A program made the translations under genes and the position numbers. Below are positions 1-12,220 of a stretch of DNA of 64,000 nt, one piece after another (position 1 is the first letter of the stretch; each line of letters starts with the position of its first letter). The notes beneath the pieces were generated by a model. It searched no databases and was not told the origin of the DNA. It worked only from the letters and a program-made list of their open reading frames with translations. This DNA comes from Pseudisothecium myosuroides (Eukaryota > Streptophyta > Bryopsida > Hypnales > Lembophyllaceae), in contig OX637293.1 in assembly GCA_951799445.1 (NCBI GenBank), positions 16,926,001-16,990,000 on the forward strand, written 5' to 3'.

Positions 1-182
1 CCACAAGCAAGCAAGGCCGCCCTGTATCTGCAATCATCTCTCCACTCACCATGTACGCGATCCGTCTCTCTTCCTCTCGTCTTCTTCCAATTCGCCTCTT
101 TTTGTAATCTTTCAATTTGGTACTGAACCTTGCTAGAAAGTTGTGGATTTCTCTTGCTCGTGGGCGATGCCCTCTTGTCTCC

Positions 183-1623
<1,441 letters not shown>

Positions 1624-3505
1624 CAAGCTGTTCTATGGTTTTACTCGGAAATTGGTGTTGTTTTCCACATTTGAAGATTTAGGACGGCCCTTTGCTGGGA
1701 TTCAGGTTTAATTATGATGTAACGTCTCCTCGGTGGCTTGGATTTCTCGGCTAAACTGAGGGCATGTTTTAAGTATAGTGGTTTGGTGTCTCATTTAACT
1801 GAAGCACTCAATTTGGCAGCTCACAGAGGACTTGAGGAGGTCCCCTGCCTTTCCGTAATCAATGACTTGCTCTTACTGCCTTGCAAATATAATGGGTTGT
1901 CTTAAGCTTGTTATCTCACCTCTAGTTACACTTGATGTTGGTTCAAATTTTCAGCTGGTTGCTTCGACCTGACAGAGTAAACTAAAGTGTCCCTAAATTG
2001 TCTTCTTCCGGCTGCAAGGTCGTGAATCTACAAGTGACAGCTTAGTAGATTCTCACTCTTGAGATCGCTTGTGTTTCACTAATCTTTGCTGCAAAACACA
2101 ATTCCACTTCTGTTTTGCCATCGGAGCTCTCTCTTGAAAATCTCATCAGTTGCACGGTTGCTGCTACAAATTAATTTGTCCAGTACTGCGTGACACTTAT
2201 TTACCAGAGCCATACTATTTGTAACATAAACCACAAAAATTAAAGTTTGTAGGTGACACTAATTGTCACCTCATTGTTAGGACAAATTGAAGTGTGGCCT
2301 ACTCCCAACACTTGTATCAGAAATCGCTCCAAAGAATCTGTAGATGACGGAAAAGTACAATACATCGAAGCTGAACCGAAACTTCCAGAGTTCCAGGTGG
2401 ACAATCCTTACCAATGCCGTGCGTGGAACGGGGCGTCAGCGGAATTGAGTTGACGACGTACAGTACGCTTACAATCATGTCACAATTATGATGACGCCTG
2501 CGTGCGGAAGTCATGAATGATTTTTAGAGGATTTATTCCTACAAATCACGCTGCACACTGCAATACACAGACGGTGTCGGAGCTTCTTCTCCGTTTTCTT
2601 GATACAAGTTCACATTCCTGACTCACGAGAGTGCCGAATGGAGTGATTGCCTCGGTCTCACAACCAGTGAGCTTCTCTCCACCTTCCTGTCTTTCATTCT
2701 CGTGGTTTGATCTCTTCACTTGATTCCTTGTGCCGTGTGAATTCATTCAATTCCTGTCGTGACTTGTAATTAGAGTGGTTATGGACTGTCGGGAGGATGA
2801 TGAATCTAGCTTTTCGGTGTCTTCGTCTCGATCTCTGCATAGACGATAGCAATCGAGTTTTGATACTGTATCGGAAATTAGCTTCTCTGGGGAGTCTATG
2901 AGAGTGTCAAGAGTGTGTGACTTCAACTACGAGATTCTCTTCTTTCTTGAGCCGTGCGGATTTGGAGCCCCAAATTCTTGTCAATAATGTTGCCCCTCAT
3001 CTAGAGTTTTGAAGTCTTTTCGAAATCGCCTCTTACTATCGACTGCAAGCGTACAACCCCTGCTCGAGAAATTCTTCGTCATGGACCCTCATGCAGGATT
3101 ATACTAGGGGTGTCTAGAATGCACAACTTCAGCCGCCAGGCTGTTGTTTGTTTCCAAATGTGGTCCTGCCCCAATTGTCCCGTAGCCCCTTGTAGAATCT
3201 TCAAATTCTATTGTCTAAATCGCCTCTATTCTTGCAGCACAGGTCTCAAACCCTGAGACCCTGTAATTTGAATTTCAGAATATTGTAGGGTTTCAATTCT
3301 TTAGGGTTCCATTCTTCCGTGAAATTCAACCTCGTGTGTGGAGTGATTGTTGCATGCAGGGGACACAAGCTCTCCAGACTTACGGGTTGTCAAAGCTCAC
3401 GATTTCGCCCATGCGACTCTCTCTTTTATTTCCCAATCTTGCCATCTGTGACTTTAGGCCCCTCGTAGAACTTTGACATCCTTCCTTGGAGCGGACCAGG
3501 GTTCT
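1624..3505. other. UFM1 3' UTR and intergenic DNA
   Basis: No coding exon recognised. The first few hundred bases should hold the UFM1 3' UTR. The short open frames here are not conserved-looking and lack splice context. The distal part presumably includes the promoter of the dioxygenase-like gene, but no clear TATA box was seen. Confidence 0.5.
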
Positions 3506-3760
3506 CAAATTTTGACACCCCGTAATCCGCAGGGTAGATTTTACGATTGCAGTGTAGTTTGTAGGTGCCAATTGCAGAATTGTACCGAGATAGGCGCTTC
3601 GATGCGATCTGAGCTCCAATTTTGATGGTTCATGCCAGACAGTTCGGCGTGAAAGTCTCAAACTTCGACTCCCCGTAATCCGCAGGTTAGATTATAGGAT
3701 TGCAGGTTAGATTTAAGTAATATTGCAGTCTAGTTTGTTGGTGCTTCCGAGCTCCAATTG
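3506..3760. repeat. Local tandem duplication upstream of the dioxygenase-like gene
   Basis: Two copies of a segment containing CCCCGTAATCCGCAGG, at about 3515 and 3672, are each followed by similar text with the motif GATTGCAG and a TAGTTTGT(A/T)GGTGC stretch. The offset is about 155 bp. The duplication lies directly in the 5' leader or promoter of the gene starting at 3809. Confidence 0.6.
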
Positions 3761-3808
3761 TGAATTCGAGTTCTATCCCTGGTAGCAACACCTCCAAAGC
3801 CGAAAGCC

Positions 3809-4654
3809 ATGGATCCCGACCCCGCATCCATCGCCGCCTTCCACCGCGACGGCTTCACCATCCTCCGCGCCCTCTTCACCCCAACCGAATGCGACCACTT
3901 CTCCCAGTACTACACCTCCATGGTCGAGCGCGGCGGCGACGGCTACCCTGAAAACCCCGTCGATCCACTCCACCCCGACCCCCTGAAACGCTACCCCCGC
4001 CTCCTCCAACCCCACCGCCGCGACCCCCTGGCCTTCTCCTACCTCACCGACCCCCGCCTCAACACCGCTCTCACAGCCCTCACAGGCTCTTCCCCTTACG
4101 CCGTCCAAACCATGGTCTACTTCAAACCCCCGGGCGCACGCGGCCAGAACCTCCACCAGGACAATCTCTACCTCCTGGTCCATCCCGGCACCTGCATCGC
4201 CGCCTGGCTGGCTCTCGACGACTGCGACGAGGAGAATGGGTGCATGGTGTTCGCCCCACACACCGCCTCTCTCCCGATCATGTGCCAAGAGGAGAAGGCG
4301 GGGTTGGAGGAGGAGCATTGGGGGAATGTGGAGACGCCGCGGCCACCAGGGAAAGAAGAAGCGCTGGTGAAGGCGTGTATGAAGAAAGGGGATGTGGTGT
4401 TTTTTAATGGGAGTGTGATTCATGGGAGCTTCCGGAATCGGAGTGAGGGGAGGTTTCGGAGGGCGTTGATCGCGCATTACGTGGCGGCGGAGGCGGAGCA
4501 GGTGGCGAAATACTATTTTCCTGTGTTTCGAATGGATGGGAGTCGTGTGGAGGGGGAGCTGGAGGAGAGTGCGATGGGGGGGCCTTGTGGGGTTTACGAG
4601 GAACATGGAGTTGTGCTTTCGGGGACGTTCAAGGCGCCCGAGAGAGTTCATTAA
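3809..4654 (+). CDS. Phytanoyl-CoA dioxygenase (PhyH)-like protein, intronless
   Basis: Probable Fe(II)/2-oxoglutarate-dependent dioxygenase of the PhyH family, 281 aa, in a single exon with a good start context (GCCATGG). Visible family features are an N-terminal FHRDGFTILR segment (residues 11-20), the iron-binding HxD as His116-Gln-Asp118, the distal His205 in VIHGS, and Arg217/Arg218 downstream as the likely 2-oxoglutarate-binding position. The AAWLALDDCDEENGCM stretch (131-146) is typical of PhyH proteins. The substrate cannot be read from sequence; fatty acyl-CoA, hydroxy-amino-acid and secondary-metabolite substrates are all known in the family. The gene is far more GC-rich than its surroundings, lacks introns unlike its neighbours, and switches from C-rich to G-rich on the coding strand near the middle. 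Horizontal origin from bacteria or fungi is possible but unproven. Confidence 0.88.
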   Translation: MDPDPASIAAFHRDGFTILRALFTPTECDHFSQYYTSMVERGGDGYPENPVDPLHPDPLKRYPRLLQPHRRDPLAFSYLTDPRLNTALTALTGSSPYAVQTMVYFKPPGARGQNLHQDNLYLLVHPGTCIAAWLALDDCDEENGCMVFAPHTASLPIMCQEEKAGLEEEHWGNVETPRPPGKEEALVKACMKKGDVVFFNGSVIHGSFRNRSEGRFRRALIAHYVAAEAEQVAKYYFPVFRMDGSRVEGELEESAMGGPCGVYEEHGVVLSGTFKAPERVH

Positions 4655-5230
4655 CGGCGGCATTGGAGAAGGAATGTGGTGTGTAGGTGGCGCAGTGTTT
4701 GACGATGCCGTTGCTGCGAATTAGTGCTTGTAAATACTGAAATTAGGGATTTGATAGAGAGACCAAAGGTTTTGGAAGAGGAATTAGAAGGGTATGCAAT
4801 TGCAAGTGTGCGAGAGCTGCGAGAGCTGCGACAGAAATGTGGCCGTGAACTGAAAGGGAATGTGATTGCAGCTGTCGGGGACGTTCGAAGCGCCCGACAG
4901 AGTTGGAATATGTTGTGGAGAGGGAATGTGGCCTGTAGGTGGTGCAGCGACAATGTGTGTATTGTGTGTTCAAGGTGTTGTTCTTCCGGTGCCGTGATAA
5001 TCCTTGCTTGCGAATAATGTAATTATGGGTTTGATACAAATGCAAAAGGTTTTAAATTCTGTGGAAGAATGGTATGCGGAAGAAGAGGAAAACTCCAACT
5101 GCTGAAGTTGGCGTAAGTTAAGAGTCTATTCGTCACGCTTCCCACATTCATGGGATGCAATTGCAAATGTGTGAGCAGCGCCGGAAATGTTGACATGAAC
5201 TGAAAGGGAGTGTGGTTGGTGTGGATAATT
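4619..5230 (+). repeat. Partial tandem duplication of the dioxygenase 3' end
   Basis: The last coding bases and 3' flank at 4619-4710 (TCGGGGACGTTCAAGGCGCC and onward to a GTGTAGGTGGCGCAG motif) recur in diverged form at about 4874-4960, with TCGGGGACGTTCGAAGCGCC and CTGTAGGTGGTGCAG. The intervening segment also repeats: GATTTGATAGAGAGACC at about 4746 matches GTTTGATACAAATG at about 5029, and GGGTATGCAATTGCAAGTGTG at about 4789 matches GGGATGCAATTGCAAATGTG at about 5152. So roughly two and a half decayed units lie behind the gene. None encodes a continuing protein. Confidence 0.7.
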
Positions 5231-6780
5231 TGTGTAAGGACGAAGGACATCGATTGTGGCCGGGATGATGAATAGATTTAGTTTCCACTTCTCGAGGAGG
5301 ATTTGCGCACCACTCTTGAGTCCATTTCAGAGAAAACGTTCTTGAAGAGCCTTTGCATATGTTCATCTATTTCTACCACATTACCGTATGCGACAAGTGC
5401 TCCTTCACGGGGAGACATCCTTCACGTCAAGGAAGACGAAGCCCCAGTGAAGAGTCGAGAATGTTAAGATGCATGCAACAAATGTACCCCAGGCTTGGCC
5501 ATCTCAATACGCCATACAAATTATGTGTGCAACTCTTTCTTGGACTGACTTGAAAAATTCGTGGCTTAATGCATCCGAGGCTTCGATTCAAATCTTGGGA
5601 TCCCACTCTGGGCATTTCTCGCAGCAGCCGCATGAATTGGGTGGTAATTTGTCTCGCATCTCACATCTTCTTGCATTAGCAGCACACCAGTCCATTACTG
5701 TCATGGGCTTGTAATTGTAAACGCCTGCCACACTTTGAGTTGCAATATTTTAACCCTGGATCGTCACTGCAGACACAAAGTATCCGGTGGATGACAGAGA
5801 GTCCTTTCATATTTCTGACAGGAATTTTGTGTGAAAAGGGGAGGCCTCAAATGAGTACTCTTGGGTTTTTTAAGCAAATGATTCACACTATACCAAAAAG
5901 GGTGATTTCTACAATGACCAGTCCAACATTCCAAGGTTAATAGAATATGGAACTATGATTGTCTATAATGTATCCTAATGTTGGAATCTCATGAATCATC
6001 ATCCAACAAATAAATTTGCTATAGATTCTCTGGAGACTTTTAACCCCCAACTAAGTAAGCCAAAATGAGTTTCAAGAAATTTGGGCATCTAAAATGAAGT
6101 ATAAGATTTTTGTTATTTTTCCTCATATTTTTTTGAGATTAGGAAATCAAACAACTTCTAGAGAATCTAGTTTCTATGAAGATTCAAAAATTTAGGAAAA
6201 AAGCTATGCATTCTTTTGTTTTGGGCAAGAAGAGTGCAACAGCATTTTGCTTTAAAAATTTGGCTCAATCATGCTCTCATATTTTGTGTTCTCAGTGAAG
6301 ATATGCGTACTGGGGGAAGCTTATAAAGACAGACATGCCCTCCTGCCAGCTTCAGCAACTCTCAGCACATAAAAGTTTTGAAACATCTCCCAAGGCTCTG
6401 CAAAGCAGTGCAAAGAGAGAAACTTTTAGAATGTGTGTACATCGTCGTCATCCGACGAGCAGCTCATTGAGGAGGATGAACACGAGGTAGAACTTACTGT
6501 TCACGACTCTCGACGAAAAGGGACTCAAGGGAGTTGCTTCCAATCAGCTACAACAAGCTGACAGCCTCACTGATGCCTGCAAACCACACGTCCGATTTCA
6601 AAGTTTTTCAATTACAAGACACCTGTTGGTTTAATTGACATTTAACAAATTATTCTAGATTGGAGAAGCAAAATGATGCACACCACTATCGTGATTAGAC
6701 TCTTTGATAGAGTAGAAAGAATGAGTTGTATTGATGTAAAAGTTTTATAGGAAATTTTCATTTTGCCAAGACTATAGTTA
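5231..6780. other. Intergenic DNA, no gene recognised
   Basis: No conserved coding sequence seen. A TATA-like TTATAAAG is present near 6321. A short acidic open stretch (about 6438-6540, containing DEQLIEEDEHEVELTVHD) follows, but it has no neighbouring exons and I could not place it in a family. Confidence 0.4.
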
Positions 6781-7029
6781 CACAAAATAGTGAAATTAGG
6801 TTGCCCCACACTAATTTCTCGACATTTGACACTATATAAATATTTTCAGTTATTGTACAAAAATTCTCTACTTTTAAATTGGATCTTGTTGTTATTGAGG
6901 CTCATGAACCTCCATGTGTACAAATGGAAATATTTTTAGAAATATTTGTTGACTTTGATGGCTTTTGCAATAATTTTCTTGATGTAAGGCAACCTAATTG
7001 TTAAGGCAACCTAATTTCACTATTTTGTG
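6781..7029. mobile_element. TA-flanked MITE, 249 bp
   Basis: Terminal inverted repeats of about 25 bp begin CACAAAATAGTGAAATTAGG at 6781 and end with the exact complement at 7029. The element is flanked by TA on both sides (6779-6780 and 7030-7031), as expected of a Tc1/mariner-class non-autonomous element. The right terminus carries an additional short copy of GGCAACCTAATT just inside. No open reading frame. Confidence 0.8.
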
Positions 7030-7121
7030 TACATGATACACAAGCACAATGTATTGGGGGTGGAGAAGGTGAACTAGGTTAAGCCAATCTAGCATGTGAT
7101 AAATTTGAGACTTCATAATTA

Positions 7122-7994
7122 CTCCTCTGTCCCCAAATAATTCTATGGTTTGAGAAAACTAGTTAACATAAGCCTCAAATTTGGTCAAAAAACAATGGTA
7201 TTGTGAACTTACAATATGTATTACAATATTGTGTGCTTGCAATATGTATATCATTGCAATACTGTATCGTGAGAAATCATTATTTGCATATTCATTTTTT
7301 CAAGAGCAATTCCAAACTAAGCTTATTATAACTAGTGTTTTCAAACCACAAAATTATTTTGGACCAAGGGTATAACAAAGTTGGTCAAAGGATTGATTTA
7401 GATCTTTTCATTGGATATTGGTAGTTTGAGATTTGGAAGTTATTCTATATGTCCCAAAATAAATCCGTGGTTATTTGGAAAAGGTTAAATTAACTTGTAA
7501 GGTGTTCCTATATGCACGAGAATGCGTAGTTTCTATAGCTTCTTATCAACCCAAGTAGGAATGAAAGTTTCAAAGTTAAAAGTCAAATAGAACATGTTGA
7601 AAGTAGGTACCAAAATTGTCAATTTTTTCCTTCTTTGCAACTAGCTCCAATGGAATGAATTCTAATCAATTTGCTACCTACTCTAGCACAGTGAATTTTT
7701 GGAAGATCCTGTACATTCAACTTTGAGGGATTCCTGTCATTCAACTTTGATCAACTTCTACCAATGAACTTTGTTGAGCTCAAGTCATCAAATTGCTATC
7801 AGAACTTGCAATTCAACTGCAATCAACTCTTGCGATTCAATTGTGATCTAGTCTAGTGAATTAACTTAGATCAACTTCGATGATTCAAGTTTGATCATGG
7901 ACACCATCAAGCTAATCCAATGTTTCATTTCCATAACCATTGAAATAGACAAGGAATATTTGAAAACCACGGATTAACTTCAAGACAAAGGGAG
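7122..7994. mobile_element. Stowaway-like element, about 873 bp
   Basis: The left end reads CTCCTCTGTCCCCAAATAAT and the right end, on the opposite strand, CTCCCTTTGTCTTGAAGTTA, followed inside on both sides by a TGGTTT block. TA dinucleotides flank both ends (7120-7121, 7995-7996). These ends resemble the Stowaway consensus CTCCCTCCGTYCC. A third internal copy of the end motif (TGTCCCAAAATAAATCCGTGG) lies near 7450, suggesting a compound or nested insertion. The segment 7725-7900 holds degenerate repeats built on ATTCAACTTTGATCAACTTC. No transposase is encoded. Confidence 0.65.
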
Positions 7995-8999
7995 TATTAC
8001 ATTGAATGTCAATGTAAGAATCTTACATTTCATGCAACATTTAATGACAAGTCTTTCAAGTGTTAGCAAAGTAAATCTAGTCCAAAAGTGTACCCATATT
8101 CATTCTAACGAGCATGCCCTTTTAGCTTCCCGGCAGTGGCCCCTGCAATCACAGTTCCGGATGTGTCGGGTTCGCAAATGTATCCCTCCTAATCGCAACC
8201 CTGTCAAATTCAGCCTCTCTTTCGCAGAGACGCTAAACTAGAACACGTCCCAACTTTCCGTCTGAACATTCTTCCTTTTCAACATTAGCCGACAGCTTGA
8301 ATGCCAGAGTGAGCACCAAAATTTTTTTAACGCTCACTCTCTTCCCAAGTATAAAAGAGGAGAAGCTAGCTTTTCACTGGGGGAGTGATTGGTTGCAGCC
8401 GCATCCCTTTGTGCTTGCGGCACACATTTCGCAACACAGACTACAAAGGACGCTCTAAGACCCTCACGAAAAAACCTTCGAACTTCGAGTGTGAAAATAT
8501 CCTAACGAAACTAAAAAAGAATCTTAAAAAATTTAATTTGGACAAGTCTACTGGACACAATGGCGTTGGAAAGAATGAGACCGCAGTTACGTTAGAGTGG
8601 AGGTCAGGCACTTCGTCTGAATCGTCAGGGTGATCATTCTCATTTCAACTAGGCCTAACATCAAAATTTCAAGAGTATCATTTCATTGCAGCTGTTAGAG
8701 CAGCCCCACAGCAACACGCTCAAACAAACCAATGAAGGACATTCCTCTATTGCAGAAGATCAATGGTACAGAAGCTTTAGAGGCCCAGTTGTGGTGTGTT
8801 GCTGCGGGGCTGCTCTTACATTGCATTCCACCAAACCTTCTGGACATCAGTGTGAGCAAGGCAATACAACTCGTCCAACAAGCAAGTTAGCACTGGATAT
8901 CCTCATCTCCCATCACAAGATACATAAACATGTAAAAATTTTCATCGCCTGGTTAGAAGTATCACAAGTGCACATTTTGCTTCCCCATACTACCGGAAA
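7995..8999. other. Intergenic DNA and 3' flank of PFD4
   Basis: No supported gene. A consensus TATA box, TATAAAAG, sits at 8350-8357 on the + strand, yet the short open frame that follows shows no recognisable domain. The last few hundred bases are the expected 3' UTR of the minus-strand prefoldin gene. Confidence 0.45.
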
Positions 9000-10136
9000 T
9001 CAATCCTCTTCCAAATTTATTGAATCGCCAAACTTTCCATACAAAGCTTTCTTCAAATCAGCCATTTTTGCAAGGACTTCTGCCTTCTCCTCCTTCAAAC
9101 TTTCAAGCTCCTGAACATTCACCTCCTTCAAAGCCTCCAGTTTTGAGTCCACCTGAACCCGGGAATGCACAGCAAGCAATGTTAAGGGACACCAATTTTT
9201 GCGTTGCATCAAACAGAATGCATAAATCCTAAGCTAATACATGATCAACAATCACCTTGGCAAACATAGTCAGCTGAAGCCCTCATATTTCAAGCTTCCA
9301 TGAGAGTATGGGAACCCAGATCTTAAAGAACAGATTCATACAGAAGTGTAGGGCATGTCTACAAGAAGGGGAAAAATGAAAATGAATAAGTCGAATGAAG
9401 ATGAGTCAAGAAACGAGAGCAACTTGTGCAGATTGTCTGTTTGCAAGAAGTTGGCGACTACCAAGAGTCATGGTACCTCATCAACCGGCAAGTGGCTGAA
9501 AACCTCCCCAATCAGGTATCGCACTTCAGGATCGTCTGCTAATATGAGCTCATTGCTTGCGTCCTCTAGATTATCTGTCATATCCTGTAAACACACTCAG
9601 GTAATCATCCAAACCCTAAACAACCAACCACAACCTCCACCAAAGAGCTCCACCATAAATTTTTCACAGTAAGACAGGAAGATGCTTATCACAAAGGCAG
9701 GGTACAAAGGTAGATCCGAAATAGAAAAAAAAACAAAAAAACTGTGGGTGCATCCACTAACAAGCGCAAGGGTTTAGGGTTTGATAATAAGCAACTGATA
9801 CCTTCTTGGCCTTAATGTCGTCCTCGAGCTCATGAAACTTGTTGTTGAGGCGACCAAAGAGATTAATATTCTGCTGGTCTTCCCATGTCACTTCGGTCTC
9901 CACGCCCTCTCCCTGTTGCCACATTCACAAGCAGTCGGAAATTGGTTCTCTCGATCCAGCACAAAAGATAGCAAACTACAGTAACGATCTGGAAAATCAC
10001 AGTTGAACAATCACAGAGCACCAAAAACAGAAACACCAGCAGCCAGCACAGAAACACCCGAACCCTAAAAATCCACCAGCAAAAACCATCAGAGCTTCCA
10101 AACTGGAAACTAACGATTGTACAGTACCTGCTGCAT
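9000..10136 (-). CDS. PFD4: Prefoldin subunit 4 (4 exons)
   Basis: Beta-type subunit of the hexameric prefoldin co-chaperone, which hands unfolded actin and tubulin to the CCT chaperonin in the cytosol. Exons on the minus strand are 10136..10128 (Met-Gln-Gln only), 9912..9802, 9584..9477 and 9152..9000, all in phase 0 with GT-AG borders; total 126 aa against about 129 in Arabidopsis. Diagnostic stretches are [19 protein letters not shown] in exon 2, [20 protein letters not shown] in exon 3 and [20 protein letters not shown] in exon 4. They form the N-terminal helix, the beta-hairpin region and the C-terminal coiled-coil helix. The 9-nt first coding exon is supported by the ATG, a GTACTG donor and frame. 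The gene is complete, with no defects seen. Confidence 0.94.
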
Positions 10137-10378
10137 CGTGTTTGCACAACCAGAACTCCGTTTGGCTGCTGCGACACGAAACCCTTAACAGAGGGTCTTG
10201 CAATTTCTGATCGGCAAAGAGAGTTTCCTAGGGCAGAAACAACAAGAGCTTTCGTTTTTCGAAATACAGGAAGTGGGAGTGATAAATAAGAGTGTGCAAG
10301 AGTGATACAAAAGAATATACCTCCAACTGAAGGATTCATGTTGTGTGTCTCCTTTGCCCTCCTATATGAGTGTAATTA

Positions 10379-10679
10379 AGGTAGTAGGCTCATAAACCGA
10401 CCATCTAAGGGCTGTTTGCCATTTCGTGGAAACTAAACTCCTTGAAACAATTTTCAATAAATTTTAGTAGGAAGAAAAATGGAATTCGCATCTAATCCAA
10501 GTCGTTTCATATTTTTGGACCTTTGTGGAATTAGTTATGAATTTTTGAAGTTGAAACGTAGTGGTCACTAAAAGCGACCACCTCCTGAAATGTACACTGT
10601 TGGTACATGGAAGAAAGTAAAATGTACCTCTATGCCATAATCGGCTTTACAACCCGGTCGCTTTATAAGCCTACTACCT
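10379..10679. mobile_element. MITE with AGGTAGTAGG ends, 301 bp (long form)
   Basis: Left end AGGTAGTAGGCTCATAAACC and right end, complemented, AGGTAGTAGGCTTATAAAGC, with TA on both outer sides. It lies about 240 bp upstream of the PFD4 start, so it is in or near that promoter. Relatives in this window are at 36065, 44833 and 45438. It has no coding capacity. Confidence 0.8.
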
Positions 10680-10689
10680 TAGTAAGGCC

Positions 10690-11460
10690 AGACCACCCAT
10701 TCCCAACCAGGGACCCATACCCAAACTTTAGGATGCAGCTATTTCCGACCGAGGTTGGAAGAGATTTTTAACCGAAGCTTGGAATTTTTCCTCCTTTTCA
10801 AGGTTGGGATTAACTTAATAAGGTAGAAGTACCAGTAGCCGATCATTTAAACAATTTTGGAGCAGATGGTATAGTATGTGGTGGTAGAAATTTTTCCATG
10901 TAGGAAGATAGGAAATATAGGGATTGAAAAATTTTCAAAATTTTATTCCCGAAATTGGAGTTACTCTGATTTTCAGGAGCCAAAAAGTGCACTTTCACTA
11001 GTAGTCAATGTCTAGAGTCTTCTAATTCCAATCATAGCCAAAACACTTTCCTACTCACTACTTCCTGTTTTCTTACTCAATACTTTGGAACATGTGTCAT
11101 AACACTATTAGTCCCAACCTTGAAAAGGACCAAAAAAAAACATTTCAAGCTTTGGTTGGAAATTTGTTCCAACCTAGTTGGAGTTGCATCCTACAAGTTA
11201 GGCACTGGCATAGTTGGCAATCGGTACCTCTATCTTAAGGTCATGATACATATTGCAAAATGTGTGGGAAGTAGTGAGCAAGAAAGTAGAAAGTAGTGAG
11301 TGGGAAAATAGTTCTTCAATGATTAGAATTAGAAGAGTCTAGACATTGGCTATGGATTTTGCACTTTTTGGCTCCCAAATTTTTTAGTAATTTTAGTTTT
11401 GGAAATAAAATTACAAAAAGTTTGCAATCCCCATATTTCCTCTCTTTCTATACAAGAAAA
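10690..11460. repeat. Complex inverted repeat with CCAACC/GGTTGG blocks
   Basis: The segment 10690-10810 (CCATTCCCAACCAGGGACCC, TATTTCCGACC, TTTTCAAGGTTGG) is the plus-oriented start of an element. The segment 10900-11215 contains the same element in reverse (CCAACCTTGAAAAGG, GGAGCCAAAAAGTGCA). The segment 11250-11460 repeats it forward again (TGCACTTTTTGGCTCCCAAA). A diverged second copy of the element starts near 44338. The whole could fold back on itself; no gene is encoded. Confidence 0.6.
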
Positions 11461-12220
11461 ATTTGCATCGTCTCATATTGCTTATGATCTATTGTAGAAT
11501 CACTTAAGTGATTGGCTGTAGGTGGTTCAACCTCAATCAACATATTACATCATTCTTGTGATGTAAAATTAATTGTATCCCAACAAACTCAATTTTTTAA
11601 TCAATTCAAACATTGAAGGAACAGAATAAGAGATATGGAGGTTGGAAGTTGATGAAGAACTTGTCCAACTATGGAAGTTGTATGAGAAACAAAGTGAAAT
11701 ACATTCCATAAGATTAGTTTCAACATGATAAATCCAACCAAACATTCAATTTCAAAGTCCTCTTAAGGTATTGAAATTGTTCAAAATAGTTTGTAGTAAG
11801 GATTTTCTACCTTCTCTAATTGCACTACTTCACAATACAAATGGACTACCTCAAAAGCACTAATCCCTAAATTTAAATTTGTATATATAATTTAGAGATT
11901 CTTAGAACATGTAAAAAATGTGCAATTATAGAATGCACAATTAGGGTTGGGTGTGGTTTGATAAAAAAAGAAAATATTCTTAATTCTTAATCCCTAAAGG
12001 ACCTAGGGTCTCTCATTTTTGAAACTTTGTAAAGATTTGCTATTACATATAATGTACAAGAATTTTTTAGAATTAGTTCATTGGAATAAAAATGCAAATT
12101 CTGAATTTTAAATAGTATTTGTATAGAAAAATCTACAACAACTATCATCCATATTTAAAGCATAATACTTAAAACTAAAATTCTTAGACTCTTTCTAAAT
12201 TTGATTTCAAAATAACTAGT
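11461..12220. other. AT-rich intergenic DNA
   Basis: Nothing recognisable beyond AT-rich sequence; no open frame of interest and no clear repeat ends. Confidence 0.4.

Noticed and set aside
3773..4663. Long antisense open frame (296 codons) across the dioxygenase gene
   Set aside because: It is the mirror of the GC-rich coding sequence; the sense strand carries the HxD...H motif and a proper start, while the antisense product is Pro/Leu/Arg-rich without a domain.
8686..9114. Plus-strand open frame of 142 codons
   Set aside because: It overlaps the 3' end and 3' UTR of PFD4 in antisense and lacks any recognisable domain.
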